Origin: Rhodoferax sp.
GTDB taxonomy: Bacteria; Pseudomonadota; Gammaproteobacteria; Burkholderiales; Burkholderiaceae_C
NCBI GenBank assembly: GCA_020048795.1
Contig: JAIFMA010000075.1
Span: 1 to 43,783 of the forward strand
Direction: 5' to 3'
Length of the DNA: 43,783 bases
Shown here: one piece after another, positions 8,088 to 16,975 of the stretch
How positions within the stretch are numbered: position 1 is the first letter of the stretch
Layout: every line of letters begins with the position of its first letter
The notes under the pieces: generated by a model
What the model saw: only the letters and a program-made list of their open reading frames with translations
What the model was told of the DNA's origin: nothing
The model's database searches: none
Made by a program: the position numbers and the translations under genes

Positions 8088-8495
8088 TCAGGCGCGTTCG
8101 ACCGGCAAGTTGGCGGTACGCCACGCATTCATGCCGCCGGACAGTGACACCGCATGGTCAAACCCGAGCTTTTTGGCAATTGACACCGCCCGCTTGCTGC
8201 GGGCACCCGAGTAACAGACCATGATGACCGGCAGCGCCTTGTTCTTGACAGCCGAACCCAGCTTGCCTTCAAGTTGACCCAGGGGAATGTTTTTGGCCCC
8301 GACAACATGCCCGTTGGCGAACTCAGAGGCCTCACACACGTCAATCACCACCGCCTTTTCGCGGTTGATCAACTGCACCGCACCATCTGCGGTCAGAGCA
8401 CCTGGCCCACCGCCACTCACGATCGGCCACAGCAACATACCACCTGCTGACAGCGCAACGGCCATCAGCATCCAGTTATCGAGAAAAAATTTCAC
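8088..8495 (-). CDS. Membrane-anchored rhodanese-like protein
   Basis: Single rhodanese domain behind an N-terminal membrane segment (LMAVALSAGGMLLWP, about 9-24). The catalytic cysteine is Cys94 in the loop CYSGARS, so it could transfer sulfane sulfur or act as a thiol redox protein. The GTG at 8495 is preferred because AAAGGA lies about 9 bases upstream and homologs begin MKFFxDNW; an ATG at 8525 is open but lacks that support. It is first in the rhodanese-grxC-secB-gpsA-nadC-nadA-DUF3297 run and diverges from the gpmA remnant, so the promoter for the run probably lies in 8496-8579. Confidence 0.9.
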   Translation of the reverse strand: MKFFLDNWMLMAVALSAGGMLLWPIVSGGGPGALTADGAVQLINREKAVVIDVCEASEFANGHVVGAKNIPLGQLEGKLGSAVKNKALPVIMVCYSGARSKRAVSIAKKLGFDHAVSLSGGMNAWRTANLPVERA

Positions 8496-8579
8496 TTGAG
8501 AATCCTTTAGGTCAGACGAATACATTTGCCCATCATTTTAGAATGCAGTGGCCGCCCAAGCAGTGCATCGGGAAATGCC

Positions 8580-8916
8580 ATGAAAAAACTTGTACTTATC
8601 CGCCACGGTGAATCCGCCTGGAACCTTGAAAACCGTTTTACTGGCTGGACCGACGTTGATTTGACCCCAACGGGCCTTGAGCAGGCCAAAAACTCCGGGC
8701 GACTGCTCAAAGCCGGGGGTTATGACTTGATGTGGGCGACACCGGCGCGCTCAAACGCGCTACCCCTACTGTGACATCATCAGCCTGAATATTCACAATG
8801 GCATTCCACTGGTTTACGAGCTCGACGATGCGCTTCAACCCATCAAGCATTATCATCAGGGCGATGTCGATACAGCAGCCAAGGCAGCAGTAGTCGCAGC
8901 AGAGGGCACGACCTGA
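8580..8916 (+). pseudogene. gpmA: gpmA remnant: phosphoglycerate mutase with the middle deleted
   Basis: The first 55 or so codons encode a normal start of 2,3-bisphosphoglycerate-dependent phosphoglycerate mutase: the catalytic LIRHGES, then ENRFTGWTDVDLTPTG. The sequence then changes to an unrelated short stretch ending in a stop at 8772-8774. In another frame, from about 8770, the normal C-terminus follows (LNIHNGIPLVYELDDALQPI), ending at 8916. Functional enzymes have about 247-250 residues; here about 135-140 codons from the centre, with the second catalytic His and Glu, are gone and the frame changes at the junction. The gene cannot make an active enzyme. The position between the rhodanese run and ctpA is the usual gpmA location. 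Confidence 0.92.
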
Positions 8917-9004
8917 ATTGTTTTTGTCTGACAAGGGAACCCGTGCCACCGACCGGGCTCCAACTGGCTCAAATTCGCCCGCTTTCACATGTTCTGGAAT
9001 CAAA

Positions 9005-10474
9005 ATGGGTCACAAACTGAAAATCACTGGCTGGATTTCCCTGGGGGTCTTAGCCGGTGCCCTGACCACGGTGTCCTTACAAACCGTGGCGCGCGGCACG
9101 CTGGCACCGTTGCCCCTGGAAGAGTTGCAACAGTTGGCCGCCGTATTTGGCATGGTCAAGAGCAATTATGTCGAACCGGTCGATGAGAAAAAGCTCATCA
9201 CCGATGCCATTGCCGGCATGGTGGCCGGGCTCGACCCGCATTCGGTGTACCTGGACAAAAAAGCGTTAAAAGATTTCAACGAGGGAACCACTGGCAAATT
9301 TGTCGGTGTTGGCATCGAAATTTCGCAAGAAGACGGGCTGGTCAAGGTGGTGTCGCCGATCGAAGGCTCGCCGGCTTTTCGGGCCGGGCTCAAACCCAAC
9401 GACCTGATCGTCAAGATTGACGACACCCCGGTCAAGGGTTTGTCGCTGAACGAGGCGGTTAAACGCATGCGTGGCGAGCCCAACACCAAAGTGCAGCTGA
9501 GCATTTTTCGCAAGGACGAAAACCGCACCTTTCCGGTCACCATCGTGCGCGAAGAAATTCGCACCCAGTCGGTGCGCAGCAAACTGGTGGAACCGGGATA
9601 CGCCTGGATTCGCGTTAGTCAGTTCCAGGAACGCACGGTGGCAGACTTTGCCCGCAAGATGGAAGAGATCTACAAACAAGAACCCAAGCTCAAGGGCTTG
9701 GTGCTGGATCTGCGCAATGACCCGGGCGGCTATCTGGATGCGGCAGTGGCCATCTCGGCTGCCTTTTTGCCCGAAAACGTGACTGTGGTGTCGGCCAATG
9801 GCCAGTTGGCAGAAAGCAAGTTCACTTACAAGGCTTCGCCGCGCTTCTACGCCCGACGCGGCGGCGACCCCCTTAAGCAGCTTGATGAGGTGACCCATGG
9901 TGCCCTGAAGTCGGTCGCGTTGGTTGTCCTGGTCAATGAAGGTTCAGCCTCGGCCAGCGAAATTGTGGCAGGTGCCCTGCAGGACCACAAACGCGCCAAG
10001 CTGCTGGGAAGTCAGACCTTTGGCAAGGGCTCGGTGCAAACGGCGGTCTGTCTGGACTCGGCCTTTCGCATGGACAACTGCCCCACGGCAGCGCTCAAGC
10101 TCACCACCAGCCGTTACTACACGCCCAGCGGCAAGTCAATCCAGGCCAAAGGTATCGTGCCTGACGTGATGATTGACGAAACCGAAGAAGGCAACCTGTT
10201 TGCCGCTCTGCGCACCCGGGAAGCCGATCTTGAAAAACACCTGGGCAGTGGCCAGGGTCAGGAGACCAAGGACGACAGCCGCGAAAAGGCACGCGAAGAG
10301 GCTCGCAAGAAACTCGAAGAAGAGTTGAAAAAGCCGGCAGCAGATCGTAAAGCGCCAGAATTTGGCTCAGACAAGGACTTCCAGCTCATCCAGGCCATCA
10401 AGCAACTCAAGGGTTTGCCCGTCATGGTCAGCAAGACCCAGGTGGAACGCACCGAAGAAAAGAAAGAGAACTAG
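9005..10474 (+). CDS. ctpA: C-terminal processing protease, S41 family
   Basis: Periplasmic serine protease of the CtpA/Prc type that trims or degrades exported proteins. An N-terminal signal anchor (WISLGVLAGALTTVSLQTV, about 10-28) precedes a PDZ domain (about 95-170, with GVGIEISQEDG and GSPAFRAGLKPNDLI) and the peptidase core. The Ser-Lys dyad is Ser316 in EGSASASE and Lys341 in FGKGS; the 25-residue spacing matches Prc. A charged Lys/Glu-rich stretch lies near the C-terminus (about 420-450). ATG 9005 is chosen because translation then begins MGHK, directly before the anchor; an upstream TTG is open but adds an unlikely hydrophilic leader. Confidence 0.95.
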   Translation: MGHKLKITGWISLGVLAGALTTVSLQTVARGTLAPLPLEELQQLAAVFGMVKSNYVEPVDEKKLITDAIAGMVAGLDPHSVYLDKKALKDFNEGTTGKFVGVGIEISQEDGLVKVVSPIEGSPAFRAGLKPNDLIVKIDDTPVKGLSLNEAVKRMRGEPNTKVQLSIFRKDENRTFPVTIVREEIRTQSVRSKLVEPGYAWIRVSQFQERTVADFARKMEEIYKQEPKLKGLVLDLRNDPGGYLDAAVAISAAFLPENVTVVSANGQLAESKFTYKASPRFYARRGGDPLKQLDEVTHGALKSVALVVLVNEGSASASEIVAGALQDHKRAKLLGSQTFGKGSVQTAVCLDSAFRMDNCPTAALKLTTSRYYTPSGKSIQAKGIVPDVMIDETEEGNLFAALRTREADLEKHLGSGQGQETKDDSREKAREEARKKLEEELKKPAADRKAPEFGSDKDFQLIQAIKQLKGLPVMVSKTQVERTEEKKEN

Positions 10475-10487
10475 ACCGGCGATACGG

Positions 10488-11240
10488 ATGCAGGACGCTG
10501 ATCTGCTGCGCTACTCGCGCCATATCCTTCTCAATGAAATTGGCCTGGAAGGACAGGCGCTGATTCAAGGTGCGCAGGTGCTCATCATTGGGGCAGGCGG
10601 ATTGGGCTCACCCGCAGCACTGTATCTGGGCTCAGCCGGGGTTGGGCATATCACGCTGGTGGACGATGACCGGGTTGACCGAACCAACCTGCAGCGGCAG
10701 ATTGCCCATACCGAGGCCCGTGTTGGCCTGCCCAAGGTGCTGTCGATCCAGACAGCTATCCATGACATCAATCCGACCGTTAAAGTGACTGCCCTTGAGG
10801 CCCGGGCCGACGCTGCGCTGCTGGACCGGCTGGTTCGCGCTAACGATGTGGTGCTGGACTGCTGCGACAACTTTGCATCACGCCATGCCATCAATGCCGC
10901 CTGTGTGCGACACCACACACCGCTGGTTTCGGGTGCGGCGATCCGCTTTGATGCCCAGGTTTGTGTCTATGACTCGCGCAACGCGCAATCACCGTGTTAC
11001 GCCTGTGTTTTTTCGCCAGACACTCAGTTTGAAGAAACCCGCTGCGCCACCATGGGCGTATTTGCGCCCCTGGTGGGCATCGTGGGTAGCCTGCAGGCGG
11101 CCGAAGCGCTCAAACTCATCAGCAAAGTGGGACGCCCACTGACCGGCCGACTGCTGATGATTGACGGTCGGGCCATGGAATTCACCGAACTGGCGGTTGG
11201 CCGCAATGCCCGCTGCCCGGTTTGCGGCACGGCCGCCTGA
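10488..11240 (+). CDS. moeB: E1-like sulfur-carrier adenylyltransferase (MoeB/ThiF/HesA family)
   Basis: Adenylates the C-terminal Gly-Gly of a small sulfur carrier (MoaD in molybdopterin synthesis, ThiS in thiamine synthesis). Seen: RYSRHILL at the start, nucleotide-binding GAGGLGS (35-41), NLQRQIAH, a zinc site of Cys170/Cys173 (CYAC) and Cys243/Cys246 (CPVCG), and a cysteine at 186 (TRCATMG) at the position of the ThiF catalytic Cys. At 250 residues it lacks a rhodanese extension. ATG 10488 lies 13 bases after ctpA. Whether it serves MoaD, ThiS or both cannot be decided here; the presence of a molybdoenzyme gene at 24428 is only weak support for MoeB. Confidence 0.85.
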   Translation: MQDADLLRYSRHILLNEIGLEGQALIQGAQVLIIGAGGLGSPAALYLGSAGVGHITLVDDDRVDRTNLQRQIAHTEARVGLPKVLSIQTAIHDINPTVKVTALEARADAALLDRLVRANDVVLDCCDNFASRHAINAACVRHHTPLVSGAAIRFDAQVCVYDSRNAQSPCYACVFSPDTQFEETRCATMGVFAPLVGIVGSLQAAEALKLISKVGRPLTGRLLMIDGRAMEFTELAVGRNARCPVCGTAA

Positions 11241-11259
11241 GTGGCACCGCTTTGCCAGT

Positions 11260-11730
11260 TCAGGGTGGATAACAACTGCCGTGCCGCTGCCGAAAGTCGC
11301 GGGGCTGTTCGGGCTCAGTCGCTGAAAAAATACCCCTCCTGGCCCGGCGGGCAGTGCCTTCCTCTGAGGCATATGGCCCCAGGCTCCGCCGCCAGCGCGA
11401 CGACCAGGCGTAGCCAGCAGCCACCATCAGCGACCCCACATCCTCCTGCCCGACCCGGATTTTTGCCAGTCCGCGGCCATAGTTGTCGTAGTACCGCACT
11501 TCCACCTTCAAGGTCTTGGTAGCCACCAGCGCCCCAAGTGCGGCCCGAGCGGCTTCGCCACCCGATTGACAAATTTCAGGCGCATCCAGACCCTGCAGGC
11601 GCAGCTTGCGCGTGGGTCCACCGTCTGCAGGTTGCACCCATAGCGTATCGCCGTCCGACACAAGGGTAGCTCGGGCCGTAAACACCTCGGCCGCCACACC
11701 TTGCACCATGCCCAGCAACAGCCCGAGCAT
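11260..11730 (-). CDS. Secreted thermonuclease-family (SNase-like) protein
   Basis: Staphylococcal-nuclease-like domain behind a short signal peptide (MLGLLLGMVQGVAA). Residues equivalent to the catalytic set are visible: Arg and Asp/Glu in RLQGLDAPEIC and Arg in YGRGLAK, so Ca-dependent DNA/RNA hydrolysis outside the cytoplasm is likely. ATG 11730 has GAGG about 8 bases upstream and gives the signal peptide directly. The longer frame to 11811 would include the terminator at 11749-11776 and is rejected. The C-terminus is rich in Arg (RWRRSLGPY, RRARRG), as in other members. It lies convergent to moeB and after the BMP gene on the same strand. Confidence 0.88.
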   Translation of the reverse strand: MLGLLLGMVQGVAAEVFTARATLVSDGDTLWVQPADGGPTRKLRLQGLDAPEICQSGGEAARAALGALVATKTLKVEVRYYDNYGRGLAKIRVGQEDVGSLMVAAGYAWSSRWRRSLGPYASEEGTARRARRGIFSATEPEQPRDFRQRHGSCYPP

Positions 11731-11748
11731 CGAACAACCTCGCAGCCA

Positions 11749-11776
11749 CAAAAAACCCAGCGGGTCAGGCTGGGTT
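11749..11776 (-). terminator. Rho-independent terminator after the BMP transporter operon
   Basis: Perfect 8-bp stem (AACCCAGC at 11754-11761 with GCTGGGTT at 11769-11776) around a 7-base loop. Read on the minus strand it is followed directly by a run of T (complement of the A run 11750-11755). It begins 36 bases beyond the BMP stop codon at 11812, so it most likely ends that operon and separates it from the nuclease gene. Confidence 0.85.
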
Positions 11777-11811
11777 GGATTGCCGGGTCGGCCTGCGATC
11801 AGGCCGCGCAC

Positions 11812-12969
11812 TTACTTGCCGCCGGGGATCTTGCCTTCCACACCCTTGACATAAAAGCTCAGACCACCCAGGAACTTGTCGTCCGCCACAGCATCCTTGG
11901 CCAACTGTTCTTTGCCGGTGTTGTCCACGATCGGGCCTTTCCAGATCACAAAGCTGCCGTCAGACAGACCTTTTTTCACTTCTTCTACCTTGGCCTTGGT
12001 ATCGGCCGGAACATCCTCGGCGATGGACACGATGTCAATCGCGCCTTCCTTCACACCCCACCAGGCGGCGCTGCCACCTTTCCAGTTGCCTTCCAGAGCT
12101 TCACGGGTGGACTTGATGTAATACGGACCCCAGTTGATCACCGCAGAGGCCAGGTGGGCTTTGGGGCCGTAGGCCGTCATGTCGGAATCCCAGCCAAAAG
12201 CGCGCTTGCCCTTGGCTTCAGCGGTCTTCAGCACGGCCGGTGAGTCGGTGTTCTGGAACAACACGTCAGCGCCGCCATTGATCAGGCTGGTGGCAGCTTC
12301 GGTTTCTTTCGGTGGGTCAAACCAGCCGTTGACCCAGACCACCTTGGTCTTGACCTTGGGGTTGCTGCTTTGCGCACCCAAGGTAAAGCTGTTGATATTG
12401 CGGATGACTTCAGGAATCGGGATCGAGGCCACCACACCCAAGGTGTTGCTCTTGGTCATCTTGCCGGCAATCACACCTGCCATGTAGGCGCCTTCGTAGG
12501 TGCGGCTGTCATAGGTGCGCATGTTCTCGGCCTGCTTGTAGCCGGTGGCATGCTCAAACTTGACATCCTTGAGATCAGCCGCCACCTTGAGCATCGGCTC
12601 CATGTAGCCAAAGGTGGTGCCAAAGATCAGCTTGTTGCCTTGTCCGGCCATATCACGAATGACACGTTCGGCATCAGCCGACTCGGGCACATTCTCGACA
12701 AACGAGGTCACGATCTTGTCGCCAAACTCTTTTTCAAGCGCCTTGCGGCCATTGTCATGTGCAAAGGTCCAGCCACCGTCGCCCACCGGGCCAACGTAAG
12801 CAAAGGCAATTTTCAGCGGTGCCGGCTTGGGCGCGGGTGCCGAGGCCACCGGGGCCGGTGCTGGCGCGGGAGCCGGCTCTTCCTTCTTGCCACAGCCCAC
12901 CAACGCAGCCGAAGCCACGGCGGTCAGGGCTGCTGCTTTGAGCAGCGAACGTTTTTGCAGGTCAGTCAT
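11812..12969 (-). CDS. BMP-family ABC transporter substrate-binding lipoprotein
   Basis: Periplasmic binding lipoprotein of the BMP/PnrA family, whose characterised members bind nucleosides. A twin-basic-free signal ends in lipobox LVGC (Cys26), followed by a Pro-Ala linker (about 31-52) and the binding domain from LKIAFAYVGPVGDGGWTFAHDNGRK region onward (family motif VGDGGW). Further family signatures are FGTTFGYMEP, ATGYK and GWDSDM. Length 385. It is the last gene of a four-gene importer operon (ATPase, two permeases, binding protein) and is followed by a strong terminator. The substrate, nucleoside or purine-like, is an inference from the family. Confidence 0.93.
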   Translation of the reverse strand: MTDLQKRSLLKAAALTAVASAALVGCGKKEEPAPAPAPAPVASAPAPKPAPLKIAFAYVGPVGDGGWTFAHDNGRKALEKEFGDKIVTSFVENVPESADAERVIRDMAGQGNKLIFGTTFGYMEPMLKVAADLKDVKFEHATGYKQAENMRTYDSRTYEGAYMAGVIAGKMTKSNTLGVVASIPIPEVIRNINSFTLGAQSSNPKVKTKVVWVNGWFDPPKETEAATSLINGGADVLFQNTDSPAVLKTAEAKGKRAFGWDSDMTAYGPKAHLASAVINWGPYYIKSTREALEGNWKGGSAAWWGVKEGAIDIVSIAEDVPADTKAKVEEVKKGLSDGSFVIWKGPIVDNTGKEQLAKDAVADDKFLGGLSFYVKGVEGKIPGGK

Positions 12970-13036
12970 GTCTATTCCTTCAAACAGGGGGTTGCGACGG
13001 GGTTAAAAAAAGTTCAATTATGAATGAACCAGGCGT

Positions 13037-13957
13037 TCAGGCACCTGGATAAAAAGGTTTGCCAATGCTGGCTGGCATGTTGATGCGAATCCATTGCGGG
13101 TTGCGCGAGATCAGCGCCAGCACCACGATGGTGGCCACATAAGGCAACATGCTCAAAAACTGGCTCGGCACATCGACCCCAATGCCCTGCAAATGAAACT
13201 GTAGCATGGTGACACCACCGAACAGATAGGCACCCAGCAACACGCGCGCCGGGCGCCAGGTGGCAAAAGTGGTCAGCGCCAGCGCGATCCAGCCCTTGCC
13301 GGCCACCATACCCTCCACCCACAGCGGCGTGTAAACCACCGAAATATAGGCCCCCGCCAAGCCACACAGCGCCCCGCCCACCACCACCGCCAGCAGCCGG
13401 ATGCGGCGCACCGGGTAGCCCAGCGCATGGGCCGACTCGGGGCTTTCACCGACGCTGCGCATGATCAGGCCGCTGCGGGTGCGGTACATGAACCAGATCA
13501 GTGCCAAGGCCAGCAACACCGTCAGATAGACCAGCGGGTGGTGCCTGAACAGGGCCGGGCCAAGCAGCGGGATATCTGCCAGATAAGGCACCGCAAAACT
13601 GCTGCGCTCGGGGATTTTGGCCTGCACAAAATTGGTGCCAATGAAGGCTGAAAAACCGGTACCAAACAGCGTCAGCGCCAGCCCGGTGGCGTACTGGTTG
13701 GTATTGAGCCAGATCACCAACAAGCCAAAAACGGCCGCAAGCCCCGCCCCGACTGCCATGCCAGCTATGAATCCGAGAGTATCTGAGCCGGTGCCAACAA
13801 CCGTGGCAAAACCAGCAATCGCGGCGCACAGCATCATGCCCTCGGCACCCAGGTTGACGATTCCGACCTTTTCGTTGATCAGCAAGCCCAGCGAGGCAAT
13901 CGCCAGCACCGTGCCCGCGTTCAGTGTGGCCGCCAGCAGCAAGGCATAAGATTCCAT
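13037..13957 (-). CDS. ABC transporter permease, BMP/nucleoside type (second permease)
   Basis: Inner-membrane permease of the branched-chain/ribose-like class associated with BMP binding proteins. About eight to nine hydrophobic segments; family motifs are NEKVGIVNLGAEGMML near the N-terminus and RSVGESPESAHALGYPV, the cytoplasmic coupling loop contacting the ATPase. Length 306 is normal. It starts 8 bases after the first permease and ends 67 bases before the BMP gene. Confidence 0.93.
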   Translation of the reverse strand: MESYALLLAATLNAGTVLAIASLGLLINEKVGIVNLGAEGMMLCAAIAGFATVVGTGSDTLGFIAGMAVGAGLAAVFGLLVIWLNTNQYATGLALTLFGTGFSAFIGTNFVQAKIPERSSFAVPYLADIPLLGPALFRHHPLVYLTVLLALALIWFMYRTRSGLIMRSVGESPESAHALGYPVRRIRLLAVVVGGALCGLAGAYISVVYTPLWVEGMVAGKGWIALALTTFATWRPARVLLGAYLFGGVTMLQFHLQGIGVDVPSQFLSMLPYVATIVVLALISRNPQWIRINMPASIGKPFYPGA

Positions 13958-13965
13958 GGTTTACC

Positions 13966-15024
13966 TCAACCCTTCTGCCACTTCAGGCGGTAATTGACCA
14001 GGGTGTCGCAGGCCAGCAGGCTAAACAGCAGCAGACCCTGGAACACGCCGGTCAGCGATTTGGTCAGGCCCAGGCGCGACTGCGCCATTTCGCCACCAAT
14101 GTAAAACATGCTCATCAAAATGGCCGACAACACCATGCCCACCGGGTGCAGCCGCCCGACATAGGCGACGATGATGGCGGCAAAACCATAACCGGCCGGC
14201 ACATAGGGTGTGAGCTGGCCAATCGGCCCGGCGACTTCCAGCGCACCGGCCAGCCCGGCCGCTCCACCCGAGATCAGCAGCGCCGACCACAGCGCCCGGC
14301 GCGACGAAAAACCGGCATAACGCGCTGCCGCCGGAGCCAGCCCGCCCACCTGCAAGGAAAAACCGGTGCGGGTCCGAAACAAAAACACCCACAGGCCCGC
14401 CACCCCGGCCACGGCCAGCAGCACGCCAATGCTGACCCGCGAGCCGTCAAACAGGCGCGGAATGCGTGCCACCGCCTCGAAGTTCTTGCTTTGCGGAAAA
14501 TTGAAGCCACCGGGGTCTTTCCATGGGCCGCCGACCAGGTAGCTCAAGACCTGCACCGCCACATACACCAGCATCAGGCTGACCAGAATTTCATTGGCGT
14601 TAAAGCGGTCGCGCAGCACCGCCGTGATGCTGGCCCACGCCATGCCACCCAGCATGCCGGCCAGCATGACGGCCAGCACCAGCCAACGGCTTGACTGGGC
14701 ATCGGCCATCAGCGCCACACCGGCCGCCGCAATGGCCCCGATGATGTACTGCCCCTCGGCCCCGATGTTCCAGACGTTGGACCTGAAACACACGGCCAGC
14801 CCCAGCGCAATGAGCAGCAGCGGTGTCGCCTTGACCAGCAACTCGCCCCAGGCATAACCGCTTTTGATCGGCAGCCAGAAAAACATCTCCAGCCCGCGCA
14901 GCGGGTCTTTGCCCAGCGCGGTGAACATCAACACACCGATGACCACGGTGATGCCCAGCGCCAGCAGTGGCGAGGCGTAGGTCCAGGTAGCGGACGGCTC
15001 GGCGCGGGCTTCAAGCTTGAGCAT
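13966..15024 (-). CDS. ABC transporter permease, BMP/nucleoside type (first permease)
   Basis: Partner permease of the same importer, 352 residues. Motifs: FRSNVWNIGAEGQYIIG and VGGLAPAAARYAGFSSRR, the latter being the coupling loop equivalent to the one in the second permease. ATG 15024 has a perfect AGGAGG about 8 bases upstream, so the upstream start at 15057 is rejected. The first 14 bases overlap the end of the ATPase gene, which suggests translational coupling. Confidence 0.93.
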   Translation of the reverse strand: MLKLEARAEPSATWTYASPLLALGITVVIGVLMFTALGKDPLRGLEMFFWLPIKSGYAWGELLVKATPLLLIALGLAVCFRSNVWNIGAEGQYIIGAIAAAGVALMADAQSSRWLVLAVMLAGMLGGMAWASITAVLRDRFNANEILVSLMLVYVAVQVLSYLVGGPWKDPGGFNFPQSKNFEAVARIPRLFDGSRVSIGVLLAVAGVAGLWVFLFRTRTGFSLQVGGLAPAAARYAGFSSRRALWSALLISGGAAGLAGALEVAGPIGQLTPYVPAGYGFAAIIVAYVGRLHPVGMVLSAILMSMFYIGGEMAQSRLGLTKSLTGVFQGLLLFSLLACDTLVNYRLKWQKG

Positions 15025-16594
15025 GATCGACCTCCTGCGCGGCATCAAGCAGGGCATCTTTTGCCGCCAGATGCGCCTGCACTGCGTGGTCCCACAAGCC
15101 GCTCATCCATTCGCCAATTTGTTCCACCGTGGCCTGCGCCGTTGGCACCGAGGGCGACAACTGGCCACGCGCAATCACATGCAGGCGGTCAGACACTTCA
15201 AACAGTTCGTCCAGCTCTTCACTGACCACCAGCACGGCGCAACCGGCATTACGCAGCGCCAGGATTTCGCCGCGAATCTGCGCCGCCGCACCCACATCAA
15301 CACCCCAGGTGGGTTGCGAGACGATAAATAACTTGGGGTTGGCATCGATTTCGCGTCCCACAATGAATTTTTGCAAATTTCCGCCTGACAGCGAACGCGC
15401 CAGCGAGCGCGGCCCACCGGCCTTGACCTTGAAGCGGGCAATGATGCCAGCGGCTTGCGTCTCCAGTTGTTTGACGCGAATCCAGCCGCCCAAAAACCCC
15501 CGGTAGGCAATCGCCTCCTGGCGCGTCAGCAACAGGTTGTGCGCCAGTGACAAGGTCGGCACGGCCCCGCGGCCAAGACGTTCTTCAGGCACAAAATACA
15601 AACCGAGCTTGCGCCGATGGCCCGGGTGCAGCCTTGACACGTCGATACGGCCAATGCGCACGGCTCCCGCTGCGGCACGGACATCTTCGCCCGACAGCGC
15701 ACACAACAGTTCCTTTTGGCCATTGCCCGAGACCCCGGCAATGCCCACCACTTCGCCCGAGCGCACTTCAAAGCTGATGGCTTCCAGATCAACGCCAAAC
15801 TGGTCTTCACGCGGCAGGATCAGGTTGGCCACCCGCAACACCGACGGGCCGGGCTCTTGCGCGCGGTGGGTAAGCTGCGGTGGCTCGGCACCAATCATCA
15901 TTTTGGACAGCGATGCGTTGCTCTCTTGCGACGGGTTGCAGACCCCGGTCACTTTGCCACCCCGCAACACCGTGCAGGCGTTGCAAAGTTCACGGATTTC
16001 ATGCAGCTTGTGGCTGATGTACAAAATGCTGCAGCCCTCGCTGGCAAGCTTTTTCAGTACCACAAACAGTTTTTCGACCGCCTGCGGGGTCAGCACCGAG
16101 GTCGGTTCGTCCAGAATCAGCAGTTGCGGGTTGGTCAATAGTGCGCGGATGATCTCGACACGCTGCATTTCACCCACGCTCAAGGTGTGCACCGGGCGCT
16201 GCGGGTCGATGTCAAGCCCGTATTCGGTGGCCTTGGACTCGATGCTGCGGGTGACCTCTTGCAGGCTCAAGGTTTTGCTCAACCCCAGCCAGACGTTTTC
16301 AGCCACGGTGATGGTGTCAAACAGGCTGAAATGCTGGAACACCATGCTGATGCCCAGGGCCCGCGCCTCTTGCGGGTTTTTGATGTGCACCAGTTGGCCG
16401 TTGAACAGCACCGTGCCCTGATCGGGTTTGACCGAGCCATAAATGATTTTCATCAGGGTCGATTTACCGGCACCGTTTTCACCCAGCACCGCATGGGTTT
16501 GACCCGGCAAGACGGTCAGCGACACGTCGCTATTGGCCACCACGCTGGGGTAACGCTTGGTGATGCCGGAGAGTTGCAGTCGGGGTGTGCTCAT
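15011..16594 (-). CDS. ABC transporter ATPase, two nucleotide-binding domains
   Basis: Energises the BMP-type importer. The protein has two ABC domains in 527 residues. The first carries Walker A GENGAGKST (38-46), signature LSVGEMQR and Walker B LLILDEPTSVL. The second has a degenerate Walker A (GVSGNGQKE) and signature LSGGNLQK with FIVSQPTWGVDVGAA in the Walker B region, the usual asymmetry of sugar and nucleoside ABC ATPases. It is the first gene of the operon, so its promoter should lie in 16595-16700. No regulator gene is adjacent. Confidence 0.94.
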   Translation of the reverse strand: MSTPRLQLSGITKRYPSVVANSDVSLTVLPGQTHAVLGENGAGKSTLMKIIYGSVKPDQGTVLFNGQLVHIKNPQEARALGISMVFQHFSLFDTITVAENVWLGLSKTLSLQEVTRSIESKATEYGLDIDPQRPVHTLSVGEMQRVEIIRALLTNPQLLILDEPTSVLTPQAVEKLFVVLKKLASEGCSILYISHKLHEIRELCNACTVLRGGKVTGVCNPSQESNASLSKMMIGAEPPQLTHRAQEPGPSVLRVANLILPREDQFGVDLEAISFEVRSGEVVGIAGVSGNGQKELLCALSGEDVRAAAGAVRIGRIDVSRLHPGHRRKLGLYFVPEERLGRGAVPTLSLAHNLLLTRQEAIAYRGFLGGWIRVKQLETQAAGIIARFKVKAGGPRSLARSLSGGNLQKFIVGREIDANPKLFIVSQPTWGVDVGAAAQIRGEILALRNAGCAVLVVSEELDELFEVSDRLHVIARGQLSPSVPTAQATVEQIGEWMSGLWDHAVQAHLAAKDALLDAAQEVDHAQA

Positions 16595-16975
16595 GAATGC
16601 TGAAATGGCTCGGAAATGGTTGTCATGCCTGAGGTCGGACGGAACAAGTGTGTATTCTCAGCGAAAGTCGTATCGTTCAAAGCAAATACGATGCCATCAT
16701 GGCAGAAATTTCGCATGAACCGGCTTGGTTTGCCCTCGTCTTTTTTGAAAAACAAGCATGGGCCTGTTTGGCGTGGGCCAGAACCAGGTCTGCCTGGGCC
16801 TGCCAGGGGTCAAGCTGAGCAGGACCACACGTTCGTTGCGCAAAACCCGCATGGGTTTCAGCCTTGGCCAGATTGGTGTCACGCTCTGCGGTGTCAAGAA
16901 AAGCCAGCACATGGGGTGCGATTCAAAGTGACCCAAGACCTGCTTTTTCAAGCCGACGCTGCTGCCGGTCTGCCA
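16595..16975. other. 381-base stretch without a supported gene
   Basis: Lies between the 3' end of the EamA gene and the start of the ABC operon on the minus strand, so it should hold that operon's promoter. Three open frames of 77-126 codons cross it on both strands, with no recognisable motif or good ribosome site. A minus-strand frame near 16680-16910 has helix-like composition (LAKAETHAGFAQ) but nothing identifiable. I see no terminator or repeat. Confidence 0.5.

Noticed and set aside
9266..9898. 210-codon frame antisense to ctpA
   Set aside because: A shadow of a protease with intact PDZ and Ser-Lys motifs.
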